From contig CADAGX010000008.1 of NCBI GenBank assembly GCA_902787575.1, forward strand, positions 25,189 to 89,188: a stretch of DNA of 64,000 nt. Direction: 5' to 3'. A model generated the notes under the pieces. The model was not told the DNA's origin. It did not search any database and saw only the letters and a list, made by a program, of their open reading frames with translations. Positions 32,279 through 41,480 of the stretch are shown piece by piece. The position numbers and the translations under genes are program-made. Each line of letters opens with the position of its first letter. The first letter of the stretch is position 1. This stretch comes from an uncultured Bacteroidales bacterium. GTDB taxonomy: Bacteria > Bacteroidota > Bacteroidia > Bacteroidales > Bacteroidaceae.

Positions 32279-35200
32279 TTAATATCCGAACACTTCCTCG
32301 AGCGAAACGCGACGGATGGGAGCAATCTGCTCGAGTGCCTTCATGTCGAGTTCCTTCTCGTCACCCAAGATGATGTAGCGTCCCACCTTGCCGGCCATCT
32401 GTGCCTTCTCGAAGTCGGTGATGTCCTGAAGCGTCACGTTCTGCAAATCCTCGAATATCTTCTTGTTCGGGTCGAAGTCGTATCCCTTGCGCTCGGCGGC
32501 CAGATAAGCATTGATGACACCGAACTTGGTGGTACGCTGGCTTGCCATCTGCTTTGTGACAGCATCTTTGGCGATGTCGAACGCCTTATCGCTCTGCGGC
32601 ATATTGTCCACAATCTCGCGGAAATGGCGCACGCAGTCCATCATCTTGTCGTTCTGTGTGATAATATGCGTGAAGTAGCTCTCCGTCTCACCCTTCTTGC
32701 TGGGCAGATTATAGTTGGCAAAAGCATTGTAAGCCAAGCCGCGTGCCTCGCGCATCTCCTGGAATACGATTCCGTTCATGCCGCCGCCGAAATACTCGTT
32801 GAAGAGCGTCACGGTGGCTGCCTCGTCGAGGTTGGTGGCACGGCCCTCGTTGTAGAACATACGCATGTAGATGTTCTTTGCGTCGTACGGCGCAATCAGC
32901 ACTTCAGGCTCGGCCGTCAGTTGCGCCACGTAAGGTTCGCCCTCGGGAACGGGCAGGAACTTCTCGGGCACGGCATGCACCTTCTCCACCACCTCGGCCA
33001 GTGCCTTCTCCGACAGCGGGCCGTAGTAGCAAACGCGGTGCTCGTAGCTGGAAAGATTCTTCAGCAGGTCGAGCAGTTCCTGCGGTTTGGTTTCGCGCAG
33101 CTGAGCTTCGCTCATTACGTCGCGAGCAGCGTTGCGTGCACCGTACATGCCGTACTGGAACAGCGTGCTGAAGCACTGGCGCTGGTCCTGCTTGTTGTCC
33201 TGACGGTTCTTGAGTATCAGTGCCACGCCCTGTGCGTAAGCCTCTTCGTCGGCCTTCGCATCGGTGAGCAAGCTCTCGAGCAGCGTCAACGCAGCCTCCA
33301 TATTCTCGCCCAGACCCGTGAGAACGATATCCATATGGTCGGAACCGACGGATATATAGTACGAGCAGGCCAGTTTGTAGAACTCCTGCTTCACTTCGGC
33401 AGCCGACATTTTCGATGTGCCGATGTATTCGAGATACTGCGAAGCCACGTCGTAGCGGTTGTCATCCTCGTTGCCGAATTCGTAGCGGAAGGCCAGCGTG
33501 AAGAGGTCGTTCTCCATATTCTGCTTATAGATGACGGGCAGACGGTCTGCAATGGAGAAATGCGAAAGGTCCTTTTGGAAATCGAGGAACTGCGGCTGAA
33601 TGGGCTCCACCTCGGTCTCCTGAACGGCTTTCACAAAGTCGCTCACCTGGTCGCGGTTCGTAGGAATCGGCGTGATGGCCGGTTTGTCTATCTTCTTCTG
33701 TGTCTCATCCACGCCCTGACGCTTGTAAACGGTCACGTAGCCGTCGGTAAAGAAGCGGTTGGCAAAGGCTACGAGTTCGTCCTTCGTGATGGTGGAGAGG
33801 CGGTCGAGCGACTTCACCTGCTGCTCCCACTCGATGCCGTTGATGAAGGCGTCGAGCATCTTGCTGACACGAGCGCGGTTGTTGTCCAGCGCACGCAGTT
33901 CAGAGAGTTTGTAGTTATTAATGGTAGATACGAGCAGATCCTCCGAGAAATCTCCCTTCTTCAGTTTCTCTATCTCGCCCAGCATCAGGTCTTTCACCTC
34001 CTCGAGTGTCTGTCCTTCCTTAGGCACGCCGAAGAGCAGGAAGAGTCCGTAGTCTTGCATACCTTCCACTTCGCTTCCGGCCTGCATCACCTTCATTTGC
34101 TGGTTCAAGTCGAGGTCGAAGAGGCCGGCCTTTCCGTTCGTTAACACGGCATCCACCAGCGTCAGCGTGTCGAGCTGCAGCGAAGAAGCCTTCTCAGAGC
34201 GCCAGCCCATCCACACATTCTCAGCCTCGAGGCCTACAACCGTAGTATCCACAGGAGCTGCGATGGGTTCCAATGCGGGGAACTCGGGCTGCGACACGTC
34301 GTCGCCCGGCTGCCACTCGCCGAAATACTTCTTGATGATAGCCAGCGTCTGCTCGGGGTCGAAGTCTCCGGCCATACAGATAGCGACGTTGTTGGGCACG
34401 TACCACTTGCGGAAATAATTCTTGATGTTTGTAATCGAAGGATTCTTCAGGTGTTCCTGCGTTCCGATAGTTGTCTGTGTACCATACGGATGCTCGGGGA
34501 AGAGTTTTGCCAGCATGGCGTAATACTGCTTGCGGCTGTCGCTTGTCAGACCGATGTTGTATTCCTCGTACACAGCTTCCAACTCGGTGTGGAAGCCGCG
34601 GATTACCATATTCTGGAAGCGGTCGGCCTGAATCTTGGCCCAGTTCTCCACTTCGTTGGACGGGATATCCTCGGTGTAGCACGTCACATCGTTGCTCGTG
34701 AAGGCGTTTGTTCCCTCGGCACCGATGGCAGCCATCAGCTTGTCGTACTCGTTTGGAATGAAATACTGCGCGGCTACCTGCGAGACGCTGTCAATCTCGT
34801 GGTACTTCTGGCGGCGCACCTCGGGATCGACAATTGTGCGATACTCCTCGTAGCGCGATTCTATCTCATCGAGCAGCGGCTGTTCGGCCTCCGGGTTGTT
34901 GGTGCCGAACTGCTTCGTGCCTTTGAACATCAAGTGCTCCAGATAATGTGCCAAACCAGTCGTCTCGGCCGGGTCGTTCTTCGAGCCTGTGCGCACGGCA
35001 ATGTAAGTCTGGATGCGCGGCTTCTCACGGTTTACCGAGAGGTACACCTTCAATCCGTTATCAAGCGTGTAGATGCGAGTCTGCATCGGGTCGCCTTTCA
35101 CAACCTCATATGCGCTTTTTCCCTTCTGGGCCACGAAATAGGCCACGGCGGCTGCCGCAATGACGCAAAGCAATACCGCAAAGATTTTCTTTGTCTTCAT
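32279..35200 (-). CDS. M16-family zinc metallopeptidase (pitrilysin-like), exported
   Basis: 973 aa. The N-terminal hydrophobic segment (IFAVLLCVIAAAAVAYFVA, residues 6-24) should place it in the periplasm or membrane. The inverted zinc motif HYLEH (85-89) with a downstream glutamate in ELEAVYEEYN marks the active N-terminal M16 half; a second M16 domain lacking the motif follows, as in two-domain pitrilysins. Probably a peptide-degrading protease. The frame continues upstream into glyS antisense, which is rejected; the ATG at 35200 lies downstream of a matching promoter box. Confidence 0.9.
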   Translation of the reverse strand: MKTKKIFAVLLCVIAAAAVAYFVAQKGKSAYEVVKGDPMQTRIYTLDNGLKVYLSVNREKPRIQTYIAVRTGSKNDPAETTGLAHYLEHLMFKGTKQFGTNNPEAEQPLLDEIESRYEEYRTIVDPEVRRQKYHEIDSVSQVAAQYFIPNEYDKLMAAIGAEGTNAFTSNDVTCYTEDIPSNEVENWAKIQADRFQNMVIRGFHTELEAVYEEYNIGLTSDSRKQYYAMLAKLFPEHPYGTQTTIGTQEHLKNPSITNIKNYFRKWYVPNNVAICMAGDFDPEQTLAIIKKYFGEWQPGDDVSQPEFPALEPIAAPVDTTVVGLEAENVWMGWRSEKASSLQLDTLTLVDAVLTNGKAGLFDLDLNQQMKVMQAGSEVEGMQDYGLFLLFGVPKEGQTLEEVKDLMLGEIEKLKKGDFSEDLLVSTINNYKLSELRALDNNRARVSKMLDAFINGIEWEQQVKSLDRLSTITKDELVAFANRFFTDGYVTVYKRQGVDETQKKIDKPAITPIPTNRDQVSDFVKAVQETEVEPIQPQFLDFQKDLSHFSIADRLPVIYKQNMENDLFTLAFRYEFGNEDDNRYDVASQYLEYIGTSKMSAAEVKQEFYKLACSYYISVGSDHMDIVLTGLGENMEAALTLLESLLTDAKADEEAYAQGVALILKNRQDNKQDQRQCFSTLFQYGMYGARNAARDVMSEAQLRETKPQELLDLLKNLSSYEHRVCYYGPLSEKALAEVVEKVHAVPEKFLPVPEGEPYVAQLTAEPEVLIAPYDAKNIYMRMFYNEGRATNLDEAATVTLFNEYFGGGMNGIVFQEMREARGLAYNAFANYNLPSKKGETESYFTHIITQNDKMMDCVRHFREIVDNMPQSDKAFDIAKDAVTKQMASQRTTKFGVINAYLAAERKGYDFDPNKKIFEDLQNVTLQDITDFEKAQMAGKVGRYIILGDEKELDMKALEQIAPIRRVSLEEVFGY

Positions 35201-35232
35201 AATAATAAATGTATTTACATCAATTTCTCGCG

Positions 35233-35240
35233 CAAAGGTA
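35233..35240 (-). promoter_or_regulatory. Promoter -7 box for the M16 protease
   Basis: TACCTTTG on the minus strand, 32 nt upstream of the ATG at 35200; divergent from the glyS promoter. Confidence 0.6.
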
Positions 35241-35263
35241 GCACTTTTCTCCCGAAAATGTCG

Positions 35264-35271
35264 TACCTTTG
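35264..35271 (+). promoter_or_regulatory. Promoter -7 box for glyS
   Basis: TACCTTTG 40 nt upstream of the glyS ATG, matching TAnnTTTG. Confidence 0.6.
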
Positions 35272-35311
35272 CCCCAGAAAATAACAAAACACATATAATA
35301 CACACAAAAGC

Positions 35312-36856
35312 ATGGCACAACAAGAAGATGTTTTCAAGAAAATCGTGTCGCACTGCAAGGAGTACGGCTTTGTCTTCCCCTCGAGCGACATATACGACGG
35401 TCTGGGCGCCGTCTACGACTACGGACAGAATGGCGTAGAACTGAAGAACAACATCAAACAATACTGGTGGCAGTCGATGGTGCTGCTGCATCAGAATATC
35501 GTGGGCATCGACGCAGCCATCTTCATGCACCCCACCACGTGGAAGGCCAGCGGACACGTGGATGCCTTCAACGATCCTCTCATCGACAACCGCGATTCCA
35601 AGAAACGTTATCGCGCCGACGTGCTCATCGAGGACCAGTTGGCCAAGTACGACGAGAAGATAGAGAAAGAAGTAGAGAAAGCTCGCAAGCGTTTCGGCGA
35701 CTCGTTCGACGAGCAGCAATACCGTTCTACCAGCGCACGCGTATTGGAGCATCAGGCCAAACGCGACGCACTGCACGAACGCTTCGCCAAAGCCATGAAC
35801 GACAATAACCTCGACGAACTGCGCCAGATTATCCTCGACGAGGAAATCGTATGCCCCATCAGCGGAACGCGCAACTGGACCGAGGTGCGTCAGTTCAACC
35901 TGATGTTCAAGACCGAAGTGGGAAGCACCGCCGACGGCGCATCGACCATCTATCTGCGTCCTGAGACGGCTCAGGGCATCTTTGTGAACTATCTGAACGT
36001 GCAGAAGACGGGCCGTATGAAACTGCCCTTCGGCATCGCACAGATTGGCAAGGCCTTCCGCAACGAGATTGTGGCACGCCAGTTCATCTTCCGTATGCGC
36101 GAGTTCGAGCAGATGGAAATGCAGTTCTTTGTGAAACCCGGCACCGAGCTCGAATGGTTTGAGAGCTGGAAAAAGACGCGCATGGCATGGCATCAGGCTT
36201 TGGGCTTCGGCGCAGAGAACTATCGCTTCCACGACCACGACAAGTTGGCGCACTATGCTAATGCGGCCACCGACATCGAATTCCACATGCCCTTCGGTTT
36301 CAAGGAAGTGGAAGGCATCCATTCGCGTACGAACTTCGACCTCTCGCAGCACGCCAAGTACAGCGGCAAGAAGATTGAATACTTCGACCCCGAGACGAAC
36401 GAGAGCTACACGCCCTACGTCATCGAAACGTCGATTGGCGTGGACCGCATGTTCCTCTCCGTCATGTGTCACAGCTTCGAAGAAGAGCAACTGCCCGGCG
36501 GCGAAACGCGCACCGTGCTGCATTTGCCCGCCGCACTGGCTCCCGTCAAGCTGGCAGTCTTCCCACTGACCAAGAAAGACGGGCTGCCCGAGAAGGCACA
36601 GCAGATTGTGGACGACCTGCGTTTCCACTTCAACTGCAAGTACGAGGAGAAGGATCAGATAGGCAAGCGCTACCGCCGCATGGACGCCATTGGCTGTCCT
36701 TACTGCGTCACTGTCGATCCGCAAACGCTGGAAGACGACACCGTCACCCTGCGCGACCGCGACACCATGCAGCAACGCCGCGTGGCCATCGCCGACCTGC
36801 GCTCCATCATCGAAGATCAGGTGAGCATCACATCGCTGCTCAAGAAGCTGCTGTAA
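35312..36856 (+). CDS. glyS: Glycine--tRNA ligase (homodimeric, class II)
   Basis: 514 aa; charges tRNA-Gly. The sequence follows the alpha2 GlyRS family: FPSSDIYDGLGAVYDYG near the N-terminus, the class II motif 2 region FRNEI.ARQFIFRMREFEQMEMQ, and motif 3 ETSIGVDRMFLS. The C-terminal anticodon-binding domain (APVKLAVFPL ... RRMDAIGCPYCVTVD) is complete. The gene is followed 10 nt later by an FKBP lipoprotein gene. Symbol use varies (glyQS or glyS). Confidence 0.95.
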   Translation: MAQQEDVFKKIVSHCKEYGFVFPSSDIYDGLGAVYDYGQNGVELKNNIKQYWWQSMVLLHQNIVGIDAAIFMHPTTWKASGHVDAFNDPLIDNRDSKKRYRADVLIEDQLAKYDEKIEKEVEKARKRFGDSFDEQQYRSTSARVLEHQAKRDALHERFAKAMNDNNLDELRQIILDEEIVCPISGTRNWTEVRQFNLMFKTEVGSTADGASTIYLRPETAQGIFVNYLNVQKTGRMKLPFGIAQIGKAFRNEIVARQFIFRMREFEQMEMQFFVKPGTELEWFESWKKTRMAWHQALGFGAENYRFHDHDKLAHYANAATDIEFHMPFGFKEVEGIHSRTNFDLSQHAKYSGKKIEYFDPETNESYTPYVIETSIGVDRMFLSVMCHSFEEEQLPGGETRTVLHLPAALAPVKLAVFPLTKKDGLPEKAQQIVDDLRFHFNCKYEEKDQIGKRYRRMDAIGCPYCVTVDPQTLEDDTVTLRDRDTMQQRRVAIADLRSIIEDQVSITSLLKKLL

Positions 36857-36866
36857 TTTTCGAGCT

Positions 36867-37562
36867 ATGAGGTTTCAGGTTTCAGGTTTCAGGTTTGCGC
36901 CGCTGCGCTTGATGTTTGCCATCGGTCTGCTGGCCCTCGTCTCCTGCTCAGAGAAGAACGACGAGTGGGATCCCTACTACGACTGGGCTGGCCGCAACGC
37001 CCGGTGGTTTGAGCAGGTGGCCGACAGTGCCCGCACTGCCATAGCTGCAGCAAAAGCCACTTACGGCGAGGCGTGGGAAGAGCACTGCGAGTGGCGCATG
37101 TACAAGACGCTGCTCAAGACGCAGGACACGCCCGGTGCACTCACCGACAGCATCTGCGTGCACATCCTGCCCCGGGCGCCCAAAGAAGAGGCCGACACCG
37201 TGAGCCCAGCACTGACAGACAAAGTGAGGCTCCACTTCCGCGGCTGGACGATGAAGACCGAATACGAAACAGCAACAGGCAGTCGCGAAGCATCGATGGC
37301 CGTCTTCACGCAGACGTACTACGGGCCGTTCAATCCGCAGACTGCGATGCCGCAACTCATGGAGGTGAAAAGCACCATCGAAGGCTACGCCACCGCCTTG
37401 CAATACATGGTACGCGGCGACGATTGGCTCGTTTACATCCCGCAGCAGTTGGCATACAAGGAGAAAGACTCCGAAGCCATCCCGGCATACAGCACACTGC
37501 TCTTCCGGCTCAATCTGGTTGCCATCTACCGCGCCGGTACCACGGTGCCCGACTGGAAATAA
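36867..37562 (+). CDS. FKBP-type peptidyl-prolyl isomerase-like lipoprotein
   Basis: 231 aa. Hydrophobic N-terminus and lipobox LVSC. The last ~110 residues follow an FKBP domain (VRLHFRGW ... IEGYATALQYMVRGDDWLVYIPQQLAYKEKD ... IPAYSTLLFRLNLV), although several active-site aromatics cannot be confirmed by eye. The first codons come from a GGTTTCA triple repeat, so the true start may be the Met at codon 16 (36912). Downstream of glyS, probably co-transcribed. Expected role: folding assistance at the envelope. Confidence 0.82.
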   Translation: MRFQVSGFRFAPLRLMFAIGLLALVSCSEKNDEWDPYYDWAGRNARWFEQVADSARTAIAAAKATYGEAWEEHCEWRMYKTLLKTQDTPGALTDSICVHILPRAPKEEADTVSPALTDKVRLHFRGWTMKTEYETATGSREASMAVFTQTYYGPFNPQTAMPQLMEVKSTIEGYATALQYMVRGDDWLVYIPQQLAYKEKDSEAIPAYSTLLFRLNLVAIYRAGTTVPDWK

Positions 37563-37567
37563 AAAGC

Positions 37568-37605
37568 ATTAAGCCCTCTGTTCCGCGCAAAACAGAGGGC
37601 TTAAT
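37568..37605. terminator. Bidirectional terminator between FKBP and asd genes
   Basis: Perfect 15-bp stem ATTAAGCCCTCTGTT / AACAGAGGGCTTAAT with an 8-nt loop, between convergent genes. Because the stem ends in A/T pairs it can serve either strand. Confidence 0.75.
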
Positions 37606-37646
37606 GTATGCGTTTGGCGGCAGAAAGGAGCAGCCACAAGCAAACG

Positions 37647-38648
37647 TTATTCGTTCTTAATCAGCCACTCGGCAATCTGCACGGCATTCAGCGCCGCACC
37701 CTTCTTAATCTGGTCGCCCACGAGCCAGAAAGTCAGGCCGTTCGGGTTGGCCAAATCCTTGCGTATGCGCCCCACATACACATCGTCCTTGCCAGCAAGG
37801 AAAAGTGGCATGGGATAAACTTTGTTGGCAGGGTCGTCCATCAGCTGCACGCCTTCGCCTTGGCGAATGGCTTCGGCAAATGCCTCGGGTGCCACGGGTT
37901 GCTCCGTTTCCACCCAGATGGCCTCACTGTGACTGCGTAGGCTGGGCACACGCACGCACATGGCTGAGCATGCGGCGTCGGTGTGCATAATCTTACGTGT
38001 CTCGTTGAACATTTTCATTTCCTCCTTCGTGTAGCCGTTGTCGGTGAAGGAGTCGATTTGCGGTATCACGTTGTATGCCAACTGATAAGCGAACTTCTCC
38101 ACAGTGGCGGGCTTGCCGTCGAGCACCTCGCGGTACTGCTGCTCAAGTTCGGCCATGGCGGCAGCACCGGCGCCGCTGGCTGCCTGATAAGATGCCACGT
38201 GTATGCGGCGTATGTGGCTCAGCCGCTCGAGGCACTGCAGCACAACCACCATCATGATGGTCGTGCAGTTGGGATTCGCAATGATGCCGCGCGGACGGCA
38301 CAGCGCATCGGCAGCGTTGCACTCGGGCACTACCAGAGGCACATCCTCGTCCATGCGGAAGGCTGAGCTGTTGTCTATCATCACTGCGCCGTGACGCGTG
38401 ATGGTCTCAGCAAACTCCTTGCTCGTGCCACCGCCGGCACTCACAAAGGCATAGTCCACACCGCGGAAGTCGTCGTTGTGTTGCAGCAGTTTCACCTCCA
38501 CTTCCTTCCCACGGAACATATACTTTCGGCCGGCACTCCGCTGGCTGCCGAAGAGCAGCAGTTCGTCTACCGGAAAATTACGCTCGTCCAACACGTGCAG
38601 GAGTTCCTGCCCCACGGCGCCACTGGCGCCAACAATAGCCACTTTCAT
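37647..38648 (-). CDS. asd: Aspartate-semialdehyde dehydrogenase
   Basis: 333 aa; reduces aspartyl phosphate to the semialdehyde feeding lysine/DAP, threonine and methionine synthesis. NADP motif [12 protein letters not shown] (6-17), catalytic Cys128 in NPNCTT, and substrate-binding region near [13 protein letters not shown]. Single gene with its own upstream -7 box. Confidence 0.95.
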   Translation of the reverse strand: MKVAIVGASGAVGQELLHVLDERNFPVDELLLFGSQRSAGRKYMFRGKEVEVKLLQHNDDFRGVDYAFVSAGGGTSKEFAETITRHGAVMIDNSSAFRMDEDVPLVVPECNAADALCRPRGIIANPNCTTIMMVVVLQCLERLSHIRRIHVASYQAASGAGAAAMAELEQQYREVLDGKPATVEKFAYQLAYNVIPQIDSFTDNGYTKEEMKMFNETRKIMHTDAACSAMCVRVPSLRSHSEAIWVETEQPVAPEAFAEAIRQGEGVQLMDDPANKVYPMPLFLAGKDDVYVGRIRKDLANPNGLTFWLVGDQIKKGAALNAVQIAEWLIKNE

Positions 38649-38694
38649 CGTATACCTATTTTATATATAAGTTATCCTTTTTGGAAACTTGCTG

Positions 38695-38702
38695 CAAAGG
38701 TA
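38695..38702 (-). promoter_or_regulatory. Promoter -7 box for asd
   Basis: TACCTTTG on the minus strand, 46 nt upstream of the asd ATG. Confidence 0.55.
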
Positions 38703-38715
38703 AGGCAAAACGTCG

Positions 38716-38940
38716 GAACGCGAAAGAAAAACCGCTTTTCTTTTGCATTTCTCGCGTTTATTCGTGCTTTGGCCTTTGTTCGAAGGTACTTTCGCTCGAC
38801 AGAAACAAAAAAAACAGCTGTTTCTTTGCTTCTGTCCTCACTTATTCGAACTTTGACCTGCGGTCGAAGGTACTTTCGCTCGACAGAAACAAAAAAAACA
38901 GCCGTTTCTTTGCTTCTGTCCTCACTTATTCGTACCTTTG
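38716..38940 (+). promoter_or_regulatory. Tandemly duplicated promoter array before the TPP riboswitch
   Basis: Two 84-bp direct repeats (38761-38844 and 38845-38928) follow a third, degenerate unit starting near 38716. Each full unit contains a long hairpin (GACAGAA...CAAA pairing with TTTG...TTCTGTC around AAACAGCTGTTT; one copy has AAACAGCCGTTT) and ends in an ATTCG-X box. The last box is TACCTTTG at 38933-38940, a good -7 element, with a TTTG about 20 nt upstream in the hairpin's 3' arm. The two earlier boxes (TGCTTTGG and AACTTTGA contexts) are weaker. No gene is seen here. Confidence 0.75.
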
Positions 38941-38949
38941 CAGCCGTTA

Positions 38950-39024
38950 TCGGGGGTGCCTCGTCGGTTGGTGGGGCTGAGAACATACCCTAATGATCTG
39001 AACCGGGTAGTGCCGGCGTAGAGA
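38950..39024 (+). ncRNA. TPP riboswitch (THI element)
   Basis: Contains the conserved thiamine pyrophosphate aptamer blocks in order: GGGGTGCC, GGGGCTGAGA, ATACCC, TGATCTGAACCGGGTA, TGCCGGCGTAGAGA. It lies directly upstream of a TonB-dependent receptor and a PnuT-like permease and should switch off their expression when TPP is abundant. The aptamer ends only a few bases before the first possible start codon, consistent with translational control. Confidence 0.95.
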
Positions 39025-39026
39025 GT

Positions 39027-41477
39027 ATGAACAATTTAAACAACAAAAACATGATGAGAAGATTCTGCATGGCAGCTGCACTTGTGGCAAGTGTGGCAGT
39101 GAACGCATTGGGACAGACAACAGGCAACAGACAAAAGACTACGGGCTACGGACAAACACGAATCATAGAACACAAGATTTACACGACAGACAGTCTGGCC
39201 TACGAGCAGCGGCTCACGGAACTGCTGGTGAAGGGCGTGCAAGCGCCAAAGGATGCTCCGTTTGCGGTGAGCAACATCAGTTTCGGCCAACTGCAGCAGT
39301 TCGCCCACAGCGGGCAGGAGTTGCCATTTCTGCTGGCCCGCACCCCGGGTGTGATGGCCTGGAGCGACAACGGCATCGGCACGGGAACCACTTACATGCG
39401 TATCCGTGGAGCCGGCGACAGTCGCATCAACATTACGCTGGACGGCGTGGCGCTGAACTCGCCCGAGGACCAGTGTGTCTTCTGGGCCAACATGAATTCG
39501 TACGCGAGCATGCTGGGCGGCATACAGATACAACGCGGAGTGGGCACATCGACTAACGGCGACGGCGCGTTCGGCGGAACGGTGGCCATGAAGATGCGCG
39601 CCTCGTCGCTGGTGCCGATGCTGGAACTGACGAGCAGCTACGGCTCGTACAACACGTACCACGCCGGCGGCAACTTCGGCACGGGTCTGCTGGCCGAGCA
39701 CTGGACGCTGGACGGCGCCTTCCACCACACAGGCACCGACGGCTACGTACACGGCACGGCGGGCAACTCGGGCAGCTACTTTGCCAACTTGGCTTACCAA
39801 CGTGGCGACGGAACGCTGCGCATAAACCTGAAGAACATCGGCAACTACGAGAAAACGGGCCAAGCGTGGAACGGCGTCGTGGCCGGCAACAATGACTACA
39901 GCATGAACGCCTACGACGGCATACGCACGTACGCCGACATGTATCGCGTCGGGCTGGGACGCTTCAACAACCTCTACGAGTCGTTCGAGCCCGACTGGGC
40001 CGGCAGTTGGACCATCGGACGCTATCAGATGGCCGACGGCTCGCTCTGGCGACGGACTACAGACAACTTCTGGCAAAACCGCACGCTGCTGAGTATGGCC
40101 TACCGCATAAGCCCGCACTGGAGCATGTCGGGGACGCTACACTACACACACGGCTACGGATACTACGAGGAGTTCCGCCCGCAGAACAAGCTGAAGAAGT
40201 TCGGCCTCTCGAACCTGACGCTCACCGACGGCTCGACGCTGAAGAAGGACGACTTCGTCCGCCGCAAGGGACTGACACAGAACACATACGGCATGATGTG
40301 GCATGCCAACTACACGAGCCGGCGTTGGGACATCGTGGGAGGTGCCTCGTTCCAGAACTTCGAAGCCGACCACTGGGGCTATCTGACGTATGCGGCCAAC
40401 GCCGAACTGGCAGCGCAACTGCTGGCTAACGGCCGCTATCAGTACTACGACTCGGGCGCCGACAAGTGCGACCAGAATGTCTTCGCCAAGGCGCTGCTGC
40501 ACATGACGTCGCACTGGGACGCCTTCGCCGACCTGCAGTATCGCCACGTCAGCTTCCAGACGGGCGGCATAAACGACAAGTTCTACGAGAGCGGAAGCAC
40601 ATATTACAACCAGCCGCTCGACATCTTCAAGCGCTACGACTTCCTGAATCCGAAGGTGGGACTCAACTACCACTGCGGCAATCACCGAGCCTACGCCTCG
40701 TACGCTATGAGCCACCGCGAGCCGGAACGTAACAACTTCACAGACAACGGGTCCTACCCCGCCCCGCGAGCCGAGGAACTGCACGATGTGGAGATGGGAT
40801 ACGAGTTCGCGGGACGCATCTGGCACGTAGGGCTGAACCTCTTCTCCATGCTCTATCAAAACCAGTTCGTGCAGACGGGACTGAAAAGCGACATCGGCGA
40901 GAACCTTACCACGAACGTGAAGAAGAGCTACCGCATGGGAGGCGAACTGACGGCAGGCGTCAGCCTCACGAAATGGCTCTCGCTGGAGGCCAACGCTACA
41001 TTGAGCCGCAACGGTATCACAGACTTCGACGAAATCGTGGAGACGTACGACGCTTCGTGGAACGAGTTGGCACCCACCACCGTACACTACTCGAAGTCCA
41101 CGCTGGCCTTCTCGCCTACCATGCTGCTGAACGGCTTCGCCGATTTCCACTTCAAGGGATTCGAAGCCACGTGGCACACGGGCCACGTGAGCCGCCAGTA
41201 CCTCGACAACACCGAGAACCGCGACCGCTCGCTGCCCGCCTACACGCGCACCGACGTGCAACTGAGCTACGACTGGAACGTGGGCGCACGCGGACTGAAG
41301 CACGCCATCTTCGGCCTTCAGCTCGGCAATATCTTCAATCGCCACTACGCCTCGGGCGGCTGGGTCTACAGCAGCATCGTCGGCCCCACCTATCCCGAGT
41401 CTGCCCGCTACTACCAGATAGGCTACATCCCGATGGCCGGATTCACAGCAATGGGCAACATAACGCTCAAGTTCTGA
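39027..41477 (+). CDS. TonB-dependent outer-membrane receptor, predicted for thiamine
   Basis: 816 aa. Signal peptide (FCMAAALVASVAVNALG), plug domain near residues 60-185 (PFLLARTPGVMAWSDN, YMRIRGAGDSRINITLDG, GGIQIQRGVGTS), then a beta-barrel ending in the aromatic residue Phe (MGNITLKF). Its position directly behind a TPP riboswitch and in front of a PnuT-like gene argues for uptake of thiamine or a precursor across the outer membrane. The ATG at 39027 almost touches the aptamer; 39051 or 39054 (MMRRFCM) would give a more normal signal peptide. Confidence 0.88.
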   Translation: MNNLNNKNMMRRFCMAAALVASVAVNALGQTTGNRQKTTGYGQTRIIEHKIYTTDSLAYEQRLTELLVKGVQAPKDAPFAVSNISFGQLQQFAHSGQELPFLLARTPGVMAWSDNGIGTGTTYMRIRGAGDSRINITLDGVALNSPEDQCVFWANMNSYASMLGGIQIQRGVGTSTNGDGAFGGTVAMKMRASSLVPMLELTSSYGSYNTYHAGGNFGTGLLAEHWTLDGAFHHTGTDGYVHGTAGNSGSYFANLAYQRGDGTLRINLKNIGNYEKTGQAWNGVVAGNNDYSMNAYDGIRTYADMYRVGLGRFNNLYESFEPDWAGSWTIGRYQMADGSLWRRTTDNFWQNRTLLSMAYRISPHWSMSGTLHYTHGYGYYEEFRPQNKLKKFGLSNLTLTDGSTLKKDDFVRRKGLTQNTYGMMWHANYTSRRWDIVGGASFQNFEADHWGYLTYAANAELAAQLLANGRYQYYDSGADKCDQNVFAKALLHMTSHWDAFADLQYRHVSFQTGGINDKFYESGSTYYNQPLDIFKRYDFLNPKVGLNYHCGNHRAYASYAMSHREPERNNFTDNGSYPAPRAEELHDVEMGYEFAGRIWHVGLNLFSMLYQNQFVQTGLKSDIGENLTTNVKKSYRMGGELTAGVSLTKWLSLEANATLSRNGITDFDEIVETYDASWNELAPTTVHYSKSTLAFSPTMLLNGFADFHFKGFEATWHTGHVSRQYLDNTENRDRSLPAYTRTDVQLSYDWNVGARGLKHAIFGLQLGNIFNRHYASGGWVYSSIVGPTYPESARYYQIGYIPMAGFTAMGNITLKF

Positions 41478-41480
41478 CCG

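Noticed and set aside
32102-34144. 680-aa plus-strand frame opposite the M16 protease
   Set aside because: Antisense shadow; the minus strand carries the zinc motif and domain order of a real protease.
38672-38986. 104-aa minus-strand frame with internally repeated peptides
   Set aside because: The peptide repeats come from the tandem promoter units; the strand and position match no gene.
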